Shown: positions 1 through 5,738 of the stretch, one piece after another
Numbering within the stretch: the stretch's first letter is position 1
Layout: every line of letters starts with the position of its first letter
Source: an uncultured Erysipelotrichaceae bacterium
GTDB taxonomy: Bacteria; Bacillota_I; Bacilli_A; Erysipelotrichales; Coprobacillaceae
NCBI GenBank assembly: GCA_900317015.1
Contig: ONFH01000095.1
Span: 1-5,738, forward strand
DNA length: 5,738 bases
Reading direction: 5' to 3'
Notes under the pieces: generated by a model
What the model was told of the DNA's origin: nothing
Seen by the model: only the letters and a program-made list of their open reading frames with translations
Databases searched by the model: none
Made by a program: the position numbers and the translations under genes

Positions 1-23
1 AACAGTCTTCCTGTCCATTTCTG

Positions 24-989
24 TTAAACATTCCAGCCTTTTGACTTTCCATATTTAATAATAAAAGCAATATTCTTTTTTTCAATCTTGCTCATTCTTT
101 CATAAACACTGCTCTGGTTGCTAGTGGCATCAGATTCTTTAATACGTTTGCGATACCAGCTCTTGCCTTTAAAATAAGTTGCCAGCTCACTGCTTGAGAA
201 GATATAACCATTACGCGCATAGATCTCATTTTTGGCAAGATTGAGCTTCTTCTTGGAAAAGCCAGCGAGGTCATCTTCCGTCAATTCCGTCTTCGAAGAA
301 TCTGGTAAAAGGTAATCTTTCTTCGCCTGTTCCTCTTCCTGTTTTGCTTCTTCCTGCTGAGCGACATTATGAGATGTCGACATATATGGAATCAAGAACG
401 CACTGCCTCCGGCAATAATGATCGATACAAAGACGGCGATCAAAATAAAGCCAAAGAGTGAAGAATGATCTTTATGATCCGCTTCCGTGATGACGATGAC
501 CTTTTCTTCCTCAGCTAATTTTTCTGCCTTCTTTGCTTCCTTAGCGGCGATCTTCGCTTCTTTTTCTTGCTGTTTCTTTTCTTTCTTCTTGATTGCTTCG
601 ATCTTTTTGGCAGCCTTTTTCTCTTCTTTGATCTGCGTCGCTTTTTCTTTGGCTTCCTGCTTTTTCTTAGCCTTCGCCTCATCATTTTCTTTTTTTTCTT
701 CTTCAAGATAGTCTTTATTCGCCATTTCTAGGCCCGGATTTGCAATGATCTTCTGCTCTTCCTGTTTAGGAGCTCTCGTCTTCGTCACTTTTTTGTGAGC
801 TTTGAGATCCTTTGGACCATAGACGCTTACATCATCATCAAAAATGAAGGACTGTGATTTATAGTCGTCAGATGGTGTCTTGATTGGTGGCTTACGAAGC
901 ACCTGATGAGGATTCAGCTTAGCGCCACAGTTTGTACAGTAGACGGCTTTATCCTTTAAGGCTGCCCCACATTTTGGACAATATTTCAT
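24..989 (-). CDS. Zinc-ribbon / coiled-coil / single-pass membrane protein with extracellular YARHG domain
   Basis: The protein has 321 residues and four parts. (1) A zinc ribbon at residues 1-25 has two CxxC knuckles (C4/C7 and C18/C21) that should bind one Zn2+. (2) A very Lys/Glu/Ala-rich stretch, about 95-163, is predicted to be a long charged helix or coiled coil. (3) One transmembrane helix spans about 178-203. (4) A C-terminal YARHG-type domain spans about 227-320, recognised from LPDSS, the LAKNEIYARNGYIF core and FKGKSWYR. The canonical YARHG His is Asn260 here (YARNG). The expected topology is zinc ribbon and coiled coil in the cytoplasm, YARHG outside. The ATG at 989 follows an AAAGGAG ribosome site that overlaps the stop codon of the upstream gene, 12 bases away, so the gene is probably the last of a three-gene operon. 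The domain architecture recurs in Bacillota envelope proteins, but I know of no established biochemical role. A sensor, scaffold or wall-binding role is inference. Confidence 0.9.
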   Translation of the reverse strand: MKYCPKCGAALKDKAVYCTNCGAKLNPHQVLRKPPIKTPSDDYKSQSFIFDDDVSVYGPKDLKAHKKVTKTRAPKQEEQKIIANPGLEMANKDYLEEEKKENDEAKAKKKQEAKEKATQIKEEKKAAKKIEAIKKKEKKQQEKEAKIAAKEAKKAEKLAEEEKVIVITEADHKDHSSLFGFILIAVFVSIIIAGGSAFLIPYMSTSHNVAQQEEAKQEEEQAKKDYLLPDSSKTELTEDDLAGFSKKKLNLAKNEIYARNGYIFSSSELATYFKGKSWYRKRIKESDATSNQSSVYERMSKIEKKNIAFIIKYGKSKGWNV

Positions 990-1001
990 AGCTTCTCTCC
1001 T

Positions 1002-1274
1002 TTAGACATCCTCCATATAACCTGGCTTAATATAGACGGCCGTGGCGATCGTCACGATGATGAATTCAACGATTAAAACGACTAAAGTACTATCTTGTCC
1101 AAAGGCCTCAATAATGATTCCACAAACACAGGCCGAGGCAATGATGACACCGGCAAAAGAAAGCGCACCATAACGTTTCAGTAATCGTTCGACGTCTTTT
1201 CTTTTGGCATCTAAGAATTTTCTCGTCCCATAAACGATCAATGCTAAACCAACTAAAATACCAATATATAACAT
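1002..1274 (-). CDS. Small three-helix hypothetical membrane protein
   Basis: I do not recognise a family. From the ATG at 1274 the protein is 90 residues; a GTG at 1283 would add three (93). I prefer the ATG, because the sequence GTAGGTG just upstream resembles a Shine-Dalgarno site at normal spacing from it, whereas the GTG lies inside that site. Three hydrophobic segments are visible at about residues 2-17, 36-56 and 63-81. A basic loop (RKFLDAKRKDVERLLKR) lies between the first two, so by the positive-inside rule the N-terminus is outside and the C-terminus (PGYMEDV) is in the cytoplasm. The gene begins 9 bases after the phospholipase-like gene stops and ends 12 bases before the zinc-ribbon gene starts, which suggests co-transcription and translational coupling. 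No function can be assigned. A membrane partner for one of its neighbours is a guess from position only. Confidence 0.75.
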   Translation of the reverse strand: MLYIGILVGLALIVYGTRKFLDAKRKDVERLLKRYGALSFAGVIIASACVCGIIIEAFGQDSTLVVLIVEFIIVTIATAVYIKPGYMEDV

Positions 1275-1283
1275 AAATTTCAC

Positions 1284-2048
1284 CTACTCATAATCATAAT
1301 CAAAAAAGGAATTTAATACCTCATGACCCTGATACACGTCAAGAACATTCTTGACGATCGAAACGCCTTTTTCAACGCCTCCATCATAAAGATCAAGAAG
1401 ATGATCAATATCATCTTTCATTTTAGGGTCAGGTTTCTTTAAGATCATATCACTGAAACTTCCGACATGGGCAAGCTTCATCAGTGCTAAGAGTCCATAA
1501 CGGATCATGGCATGGTCATTGTAGATCAAGCGATTTAAAAGCTGAAAGCTTTCAATACATTCACCGATGACTTGATCTTCCACTCCTAAGAGATAACCGA
1601 TCTTTTCTCTAATGGCCTGATCATTTTGAAAGTCACGGGCGACGGAGTCATGTTTTGGCTGTACTTTTTGGATCATAGCCTGATCAAGATCTCTTTCAAT
1701 CGCAAAGTGTCCAAAATGCTTTTCTTTGACGATTCGATTGATATAAGGATGGCAGATATGATCTAACATGTAATGACAGGAAAAGCCACATATATATGCT
1801 AACATTTCCCTATCTTCACGTTGTTTGATCACATTGAGACTTTCTTCGAAAAAACCTCTGGCTTTGGTATGATGCATCCGATTTCCTTTTTGATTGATGG
1901 GGTTTTTCTTTGTCGGATGAAAATAGAAAAGCAGATCAGGACCCTGGCATCCTAAATCGAAGAAGACCTTGTAGGGTCGCAAATCTTCAAATCCGCCTCT
2001 TTCTAAGACATCATTTCCAAAACTTTGATGCGTAAAACTTGCTGGCAT
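1284..2048 (-). CDS. Zinc-dependent phospholipase C family protein, no signal peptide
   Basis: This 254-residue protein fits the zinc-dependent phospholipase C fold (Zn_dep_PLPC). Visible metal-ligand candidates come in the family's order: His7 near the N-terminus, Asp38 in QGPDLLFY, His59/His60, the block HYMLDHICHPY giving His92, Asp96 and His100, and HFAIE giving His114 and Glu118. This matches the HxxxD...H...HxxxE arrangement of Bacillus cereus PLC. Unlike the secreted toxin-type enzymes it begins MPASFTHQSF with no signal peptide, so it probably acts in the cytoplasm or at the inner membrane face. Many uncharacterised Bacillota members look like this, and phosphodiesterase activity on phospholipid is inferred, not shown. 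The ATG at 2048 is supported by the ribosome site AAGGAAGG (2055-2062), and a promoter lies just upstream. It is the first gene of the probable operon with the two membrane proteins downstream. Confidence 0.85.
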   Translation of the reverse strand: MPASFTHQSFGNDVLERGGFEDLRPYKVFFDLGCQGPDLLFYFHPTKKNPINQKGNRMHHTKARGFFEESLNVIKQREDREMLAYICGFSCHYMLDHICHPYINRIVKEKHFGHFAIERDLDQAMIQKVQPKHDSVARDFQNDQAIREKIGYLLGVEDQVIGECIESFQLLNRLIYNDHAMIRYGLLALMKLAHVGSFSDMILKKPDPKMKDDIDHLLDLYDGGVEKGVSIVKNVLDVYQGHEVLNSFFDYDYE

Positions 2049-2054
2049 AATGAT

Positions 2055-2062
2055 CCTTCCTT
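2055..2062 (-). promoter_or_regulatory. Ribosome binding site of the phospholipase C-like gene
   Basis: Read on the minus strand this is AAGGAAGG, ending 6 bases before the ATG at 2048. The spacing and purine richness support that ATG as the true start. Confidence 0.6.
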
Positions 2063-2068
2063 TTTTTC

Positions 2069-2096
2069 ATTATAATAATCAATATCTATTAATCAA
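2069..2096 (-). promoter_or_regulatory. Predicted sigma-A-type promoter of the phospholipase C / membrane protein operon
   Basis: On the minus strand TTGATT (2091-2096) is followed after 16 bases by a perfect TATAAT (2069-2074), about 20 bases before the ATG at 2048. The spacing is one base short of optimal. It lies in the 69-base gap after the GH3 lipoprotein gene. No operator-like inverted repeat is evident around it. The implied 5' leader is short, roughly 13-15 bases, and carries only the ribosome site. Confidence 0.55.
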
Positions 2097-2117
2097 GAAA
2101 CTTCTTACAATGAGACA

Positions 2118-3959
2118 CTAACAGCCAGATCCTCGTTTATAGAGGATCTTGTTTGTTAAAGCATTTGTGTACTGATAAACATTGACTGGTAAACGGCCTT
2201 TTGATGTCTTGCTTGTACACATCACTTCTAAAGCAGCTGCAATATTAGGGGCATAAGCCTTATTGGTCTGCAATGATTCCGTTGGATCTAGACCAAAGCT
2301 GTTATAGACCGCAACGATGGCATCGGCACTGCCATAGAAGGCTGTATCATATGGTGAACCGGCGGAAATGATCATTGTTTTCTTCTTTAATAATTTTGCA
2401 TATCGGTTCACCGCAATTGGTGTACGTTCACTGGTGACCGTCTGACTGACACGATAGCCAAGTGGTAATTCAGAAACACAGATGATCACATCGTTTTGAC
2501 GAATGGCATTCTGAATCGTTGTCGTCATCGCCTGATAGACCATACCCGTCACTTTTAAGGATTTGTTAGCACGCTTAATGCCTAACTTCATACATGATAA
2601 TTCACTTGAACCTGGGGCTAATAATAACACTTTTGCACCATCGGCAATTGGCAGGCCATTATTCTTTAAGATCGTCACACCATCTTTGGCAATTTCATTT
2701 TCAGTTGCATGATGTGCACTGCTGCCCACGGCGTTGGCTTTTGCCTGTTTTAAGTTTGATGCTTTATAGTTCAGGATGCCTCGTTTTTCCTTCATCTTTA
2801 AAATACGTTTGACAGACGCATTCACATCCTTTTCTTTAATACGTCCCTTCTTAACAGCCTGGACAAGACTGTTGACAAAGCTGTTCATCTTTCCCGTATC
2901 CGTTGGCATCAAGATCATATCATTACCAGCTTTAATGGCATAGATGGCTGCATCGAGTTCACTGAAGTGTGTACTTAAAGCACCCATTCTCATCCCATCG
3001 GTCATAACAACACCCTGATAATGATACTGATTACGTAAGATCGAATGGATCATCTTATAAGACAGTGACGCTGGGGTATAGATCTTACCTTTCTTGGAAT
3101 TCATCTTTGATGAATCAAGTGAAGGGAAAGCAATATGTCCTGTCATCACAATATCTGTATCTTTTACATTTTTACTATAAGGATAAAGCTCAACTTTTTT
3201 AGCCTGGGCTGCACTTGTTCTCACAACGGGTAAACCAGAATGAGAATCCGTGGCCGTATTGCCATGGCCCGGGAAATGTTTTAAACATGTGGCCACACCG
3301 CCCTGATGAAGACCATTGATTTCACCACTGGCCATCTTGGCGACTAGAGCTGGTGAATCAGAATAAGAACGGATCCCAATGACCGAGTTGTTTGGATTAT
3401 TATTCACATCGACCACTGGTGCTAGATCCGTATTGATTCCTAAAGATGATAATTCATCGCCCATCAGCTTGCCGGCCTTTTTGGCATCATTTTTATTATT
3501 TGTGGCACCAATCGCCATATTGCCACTCATGGCACAGCCCATATTCAAACGGTTCACGACACCGCCTTCCTGGTCTGTTGCAATGAGTAGTGGCACTTTC
3601 GCATGTGAACTTGTAGCCGCTGCCTGTAATCCTTTCGACATATTGAGAACCTGACTTTTTGATGTCATATTATTTCTAAAGTAGATCACCCCTCCGTAAC
3701 AATTACGTTTAAGATCACTCTTGAGACTAGAAGACACACCAGCCCCCGTCATCCCAATGACCATCATTTGTGAGAGCTTCTCTTTCAGGCTCATTCTTTT
3801 TAAGATCGTATCCACTTTATTTTTCTTAGTGACTTTCTTTTGGGCTTTTGCCTTGGTCGTCACCTTCTTTTCACTTTTGGCAGATGACTTGGTTGCGGAT
3901 TCAGACCCACAGCCAAAAAGCATCGTCGTGACTAATATTGCATCAATCAATTTCCTCAT
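2118..3959 (-). CDS. nagZ: GH3 family beta-N-acetylglucosaminidase, NagZ type, lipoprotein
   Basis: This 613-residue protein is a two-domain GH3 enzyme of Bacillus NagZ (YbbD) type, which removes terminal N-acetylglucosamine from peptidoglycan fragments during wall turnover. The N-terminus has a hydrophobic signal and lipobox LFGC with Cys17 as lipid site, then a Lys/Ser/Thr-rich tether (about 21-48). The catalytic barrel covers roughly 50-395. Expected residues are present: Asp129 and Arg137 (DQEGGVVNR), Arg197 (IRSYS), Lys227-His228 (KHFPGHG), the Asp238/His240 dyad (DSH) and nucleophile Asp321 (VVMTDGM). They sit within a few residues of the B. subtilis dyad and nucleophile positions (232/234 and 318). 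A C-terminal GH3 domain follows (about 420-613). The enzyme should face outward, anchored in the membrane. The start is fixed by AAAGGAG 9 bases upstream. The residue after the nucleophile is Gly, where Ala or Asp is more usual. Substrate is inferred from the family. Confidence 0.9.
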   Translation of the reverse strand: MRKLIDAILVTTMLFGCGSESATKSSAKSEKKVTTKAKAQKKVTKKNKVDTILKRMSLKEKLSQMMVIGMTGAGVSSSLKSDLKRNCYGGVIYFRNNMTSKSQVLNMSKGLQAAATSSHAKVPLLIATDQEGGVVNRLNMGCAMSGNMAIGATNNKNDAKKAGKLMGDELSSLGINTDLAPVVDVNNNPNNSVIGIRSYSDSPALVAKMASGEINGLHQGGVATCLKHFPGHGNTATDSHSGLPVVRTSAAQAKKVELYPYSKNVKDTDIVMTGHIAFPSLDSSKMNSKKGKIYTPASLSYKMIHSILRNQYHYQGVVMTDGMRMGALSTHFSELDAAIYAIKAGNDMILMPTDTGKMNSFVNSLVQAVKKGRIKEKDVNASVKRILKMKEKRGILNYKASNLKQAKANAVGSSAHHATENEIAKDGVTILKNNGLPIADGAKVLLLAPGSSELSCMKLGIKRANKSLKVTGMVYQAMTTTIQNAIRQNDVIICVSELPLGYRVSQTVTSERTPIAVNRYAKLLKKKTMIISAGSPYDTAFYGSADAIVAVYNSFGLDPTESLQTNKAYAPNIAAALEVMCTSKTSKGRLPVNVYQYTNALTNKILYKRGSGC

Positions 3960-3968
3960 AAACGTTAT

Positions 3969-3975
3969 CTCCTTT
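3969..3975 (-). promoter_or_regulatory. Ribosome binding site of the NagZ-type lipoprotein gene
   Basis: The minus strand reads AAAGGAG, 9 bases before the ATG at 3959. This start places a short basic n-region (MRK) and a hydrophobic stretch directly ahead of the lipobox, as expected for a lipoprotein. Confidence 0.65.
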
Positions 3976-3983
3976 TGTCTCTT

Positions 3984-4012
3984 ATTTTATAAGAAAGTCA
4001 TGGATGTGTAAA
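3984..4012 (-). promoter_or_regulatory. Predicted sigma-A-type promoter of the NagZ-type gene
   Basis: On the minus strand TTTACA (4007-4012, 5 of 6 consensus bases) is separated by exactly 17 bases from TAAAAT (3984-3989, 5 of 6). A/T-rich sequence (TTTTTTATTT) lies directly upstream of the -35 and could act as an UP element. A start near 3977 would give a leader of under 20 bases. With the terminator just upstream, this suggests the two GH3 genes are transcribed separately. Confidence 0.6.
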
Positions 4013-4035
4013 ATAAAAAATGAGGCGCTCAGGGC

Positions 4036-4065
4036 ATAATAAAAGTGCATCGTTTGATGCACTTT
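4036..4065 (-). terminator. Rho-independent terminator of the upstream GH3-like gene
   Basis: A perfect 10-bp stem, AAAGTGCATC (4042-4051) with GATGCACTTT (4056-4065), closes a four-base loop. On the minus strand it is followed by TTTTATTAT. The 5' arm includes two bases of the TAA stop codon of the gene ending at 4064. The U-tract is interrupted by A, so termination may be incomplete. A much weaker four-pair stem (TGAG/CTCA, 4021-4031) followed by six T residues lies just downstream and could be a backup. Confidence 0.8.
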
Positions 4066-5737
4066 AAGCAGATAATTTTAAAATGACAAGGACGAAGACG
4101 AGGCCAAAAACCATTGAGAAGATGACCGTGATAGCTAAAACTTTAGACTGTTTCGCTTCGGCGACATCGACATAACGTTGCTGCTGGGGGGTGTAAGTCT
4201 GTTTCTTCTGCCGATCATCGACTTGATTACGACTCTTGATCACCGCATTGATCGTTAGACCAGTTCCTCGTTTATATGCGATCATACTTGTTAATAAATG
4301 CGTCGTATTGGAATACGAATAAACATTGACTGGTAAATGACCATTGATCTTATAAGCGCCAAAGAGTGACTTCACACCAACGACGATATTTGGACCATAA
4401 GCCTGCGACGTCGATGGCGTATTGAAGTGATCCATACCCTTATTCCCATAGACGGCCACGATGGCATCGGCATCGCCCAGCTGAGCAAGATCATAAGGAA
4501 TGCCAATTGAGAAAGCGACTGATGTCTTCTGATTGTTTTTAGCAATCTCCAAAGCCTTCTTAGGCACGCTTGTCTGGAACTGTGACTGTGACAAACGAGA
4601 AAGCTGTGTGATTTCAGAAACAACGATGACTGCATCGACTTGCTTGATCTTCTGTGTCAAGCTGGCTTCATTCGTCGAAGCATTATAGATCATGGTTGAA
4701 TACTTCACATTCTTAGCCACGGAATTGCTCAGATCTTTCATCGCATAATCAATGGCAGTCGCTTCATTTGAATAAGGGGTTAAGAATAAAATGTTCTTCT
4801 TATTTTTTAAAGGTAAGACCTTATTGTTTTTCACCGCTGTCACACCTTGTGAGGTGATCTCTTCTTCACGATCACGATGATCTTTAGAAGCAACGATCTT
4901 CTGGGCATGATCGACTGTAAGATCATCCGCTTTATAATCTAAGATCTTACGTGTCTGTTTCATCTGTAAGATCCGACGAACGGAGGCATTGACCTTATTG
5001 ATATCAATATCCTTTGAATTGACCTTGGCAACTAAGTTCGTCATCAAGCTCTTCATACGATTCAGATTCCCTGAACCATCAATCGTAATTGGTGTGACTA
5101 AATAATCACAGCCGGCATTGATGGCATTACGACAAGCCATTAAGCCGGTCATTGACGTATAGCTGCTTAGATCATCGCTGGCAATAACGCCTTGATATTT
5201 ATAAGACGTACGTAAGAGATCCGTAACGATCTTGCTTGAGAAAGAGGCCTGGGGATAGACATACCCTCTTGTGCTTGTGGCAATCTTGGTACTGTCGACA
5301 TTTGGATAAGATGCATTCCCTAATGAGATCATATCCACGTTTTTAGAAGCAATCGCCTTATAAGGGACAAAATCTGATTTTTCTAGTTCAGCCTGGCTCT
5401 TATTCACGACCTGAGTTTGACTGGCACTGCCCGTTCCTGGGAACTCTGTAACACAGCTAGCCACATGCCCATCATTCAAGCCTTTGCTCATCGCAATGGC
5501 CATTTTAGAAACGAGCTGTGGATCATCAGAGAAACTGCTCATGGCACCTGACACATTGGCATTTGGCGCAAAATTCGCATTGATACCCATAGCTGATAAT
5601 TCATCAGCCATCAATTTACCAGCATCTTCCGCTGTCTTGATAGACTGAGAGGCACCGATGGCCTGTGAACCAGGAAGAGCTGAACCTTCTTTAAGGACCG
5701 TTTCATTCCCGCCCTGATTCTTGACTGCGATCATCAT
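4064..5737 (-). CDS. GH3-like protein lacking most active-site residues, C-terminal membrane anchor (5' end outside window)
   Basis: The 557 visible residues align along their length with the adjacent NagZ-type lipoprotein from its residue 124 on, so roughly 120 N-terminal residues lie beyond the window. The Met at 5737 is internal, not the start. The fold is preserved (AGKLMADELS, YQGVIASDDL, NVNASVRRIL and LPVNVYSYSN each have counterparts), but the chemistry is not. DQEGG has become KNQGG, its following Arg is Val14, IRSYS is MSSFS, KHFPGHG is TEFPGTG with Lys/His replaced by Thr97/Glu98, the loop carrying the Asp-His dyad is deleted, and TGH is LGN. Only Asp188 at the nucleophile position remains. 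After the GH3 C-terminal domain comes a polar Gln/Lys-rich linker (about 495-531) and one transmembrane helix (about 532-555) ending LKLSA. The reading frame is open throughout, so it looks like a maintained pseudoenzyme rather than a decaying gene. Its role is unknown; wall-glycan binding or modulation of the active neighbour is inference. Confidence 0.85.
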   Translation of the reverse strand: MMIAVKNQGGNETVLKEGSALPGSQAIGASQSIKTAEDAGKLMADELSAMGINANFAPNANVSGAMSSFSDDPQLVSKMAIAMSKGLNDGHVASCVTEFPGTGSASQTQVVNKSQAELEKSDFVPYKAIASKNVDMISLGNASYPNVDSTKIATSTRGYVYPQASFSSKIVTDLLRTSYKYQGVIASDDLSSYTSMTGLMACRNAINAGCDYLVTPITIDGSGNLNRMKSLMTNLVAKVNSKDIDINKVNASVRRILQMKQTRKILDYKADDLTVDHAQKIVASKDHRDREEEITSQGVTAVKNNKVLPLKNKKNILFLTPYSNEATAIDYAMKDLSNSVAKNVKYSTMIYNASTNEASLTQKIKQVDAVIVVSEITQLSRLSQSQFQTSVPKKALEIAKNNQKTSVAFSIGIPYDLAQLGDADAIVAVYGNKGMDHFNTPSTSQAYGPNIVVGVKSLFGAYKINGHLPVNVYSYSNTTHLLTSMIAYKRGTGLTINAVIKSRNQVDDRQKKQTYTPQQQRYVDVAEAKQSKVLAITVIFSMVFGLVFVLVILKLSA

Positions 5738-5738
5738 A

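Noticed and set aside
1..26. AACAG...CTGTT inverted repeat just after the zinc-ribbon gene as its terminator
   Set aside because: The arms are only five bases with a long loop, and any T-tract would lie outside the window, so it cannot be supported.
515..706. Minus-strand open frame coding almost only Lys and Arg
   Set aside because: This is a frame-shifted reading of the same low-complexity AAG/GAA repeat region and is explained fully by the real gene.
487..711. Plus-strand open frame coding a Phe/Ser/Ala-rich peptide
   Set aside because: It is the antisense image of the Lys/Glu-rich helix of the zinc-ribbon gene (AAG/GAA codons read backward give Phe/Ser/Leu). It has no ribosome site of its own and no recognisable domain.
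3379..4011. Plus-strand open frames opposite the NagZ-type gene (3379-3654 and 3721-4011)
   Set aside because: They lie antisense to a gene with clear family motifs, show no domain, and have no convincing promoter or ribosome site.
4372..4635. Second minus-strand frame inside the GH3-like gene
   Set aside because: It is a different-frame shadow with Ser/Arg/His-rich composition. The main frame is intact, so it is not evidence of a frameshift.
4064..5737. The GH3-like gene as a pseudogene
   Set aside because: The changes are in-frame substitutions and loop deletions in a long open frame, with a dedicated terminator and an added membrane anchor. This fits a maintained non-catalytic protein better than decay.

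Overview
The window is a compact stretch of bacterial chromosome with five protein-coding genes, all on the minus strand, so transcription runs from high to low coordinates. The moderately low GC content, strong AAGGAG-type ribosome sites, lysine-rich proteins, a lipoprotein signal, a zinc-ribbon/YARHG membrane protein and a Bacillus-type two-domain NagZ all point to a Bacillota (Firmicutes) host. An anaerobic gut lineage such as Erysipelotrichia or Clostridia is my guess, but the sequence alone does not fix the genus. There are no RNA genes, mobile elements or CRISPR arrays, and no gene-free stretch longer than about 105 bases.

Upstream block (3960-5738). The window opens, in the direction of transcription, inside a glycoside hydrolase family 3 (GH3) protein whose N-terminus lies off the edge (4064-5737). 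It has the NagZ-like fold signature but has lost nearly every active-site residue except the aspartate at the nucleophile position, and it ends in a single C-terminal membrane segment. A perfect 10-bp terminator hairpin overlaps its stop codon. It is followed by a good sigma-A-type promoter for the next gene.

Middle (2118-3959). The next gene is an intact paralogue: a lipoprotein GH3 beta-N-acetylglucosaminidase of NagZ type with all expected catalytic residues. The two GH3 genes are therefore an ancient tandem duplication, one copy probably active and one probably a membrane-anchored pseudoenzyme.

Downstream block (24-2048). A second promoter in the 69-base gap precedes an apparent three-gene operon: a cytoplasmic zinc-dependent phospholipase C-like protein (1284-2048), a small three-helix membrane protein (about 1002-1274) and a zinc-ribbon/coiled-coil/transmembrane/YARHG protein (24-989). 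The gaps in this operon are only about 9-12 bases, and each ribosome site overlaps or abuts the preceding stop codon. The window as a whole concerns the cell envelope: wall-sugar recycling outside the membrane, and a membrane-associated operon of unclear role. The likely inactive GH3 paralogue beside an active one is the most noteworthy item.
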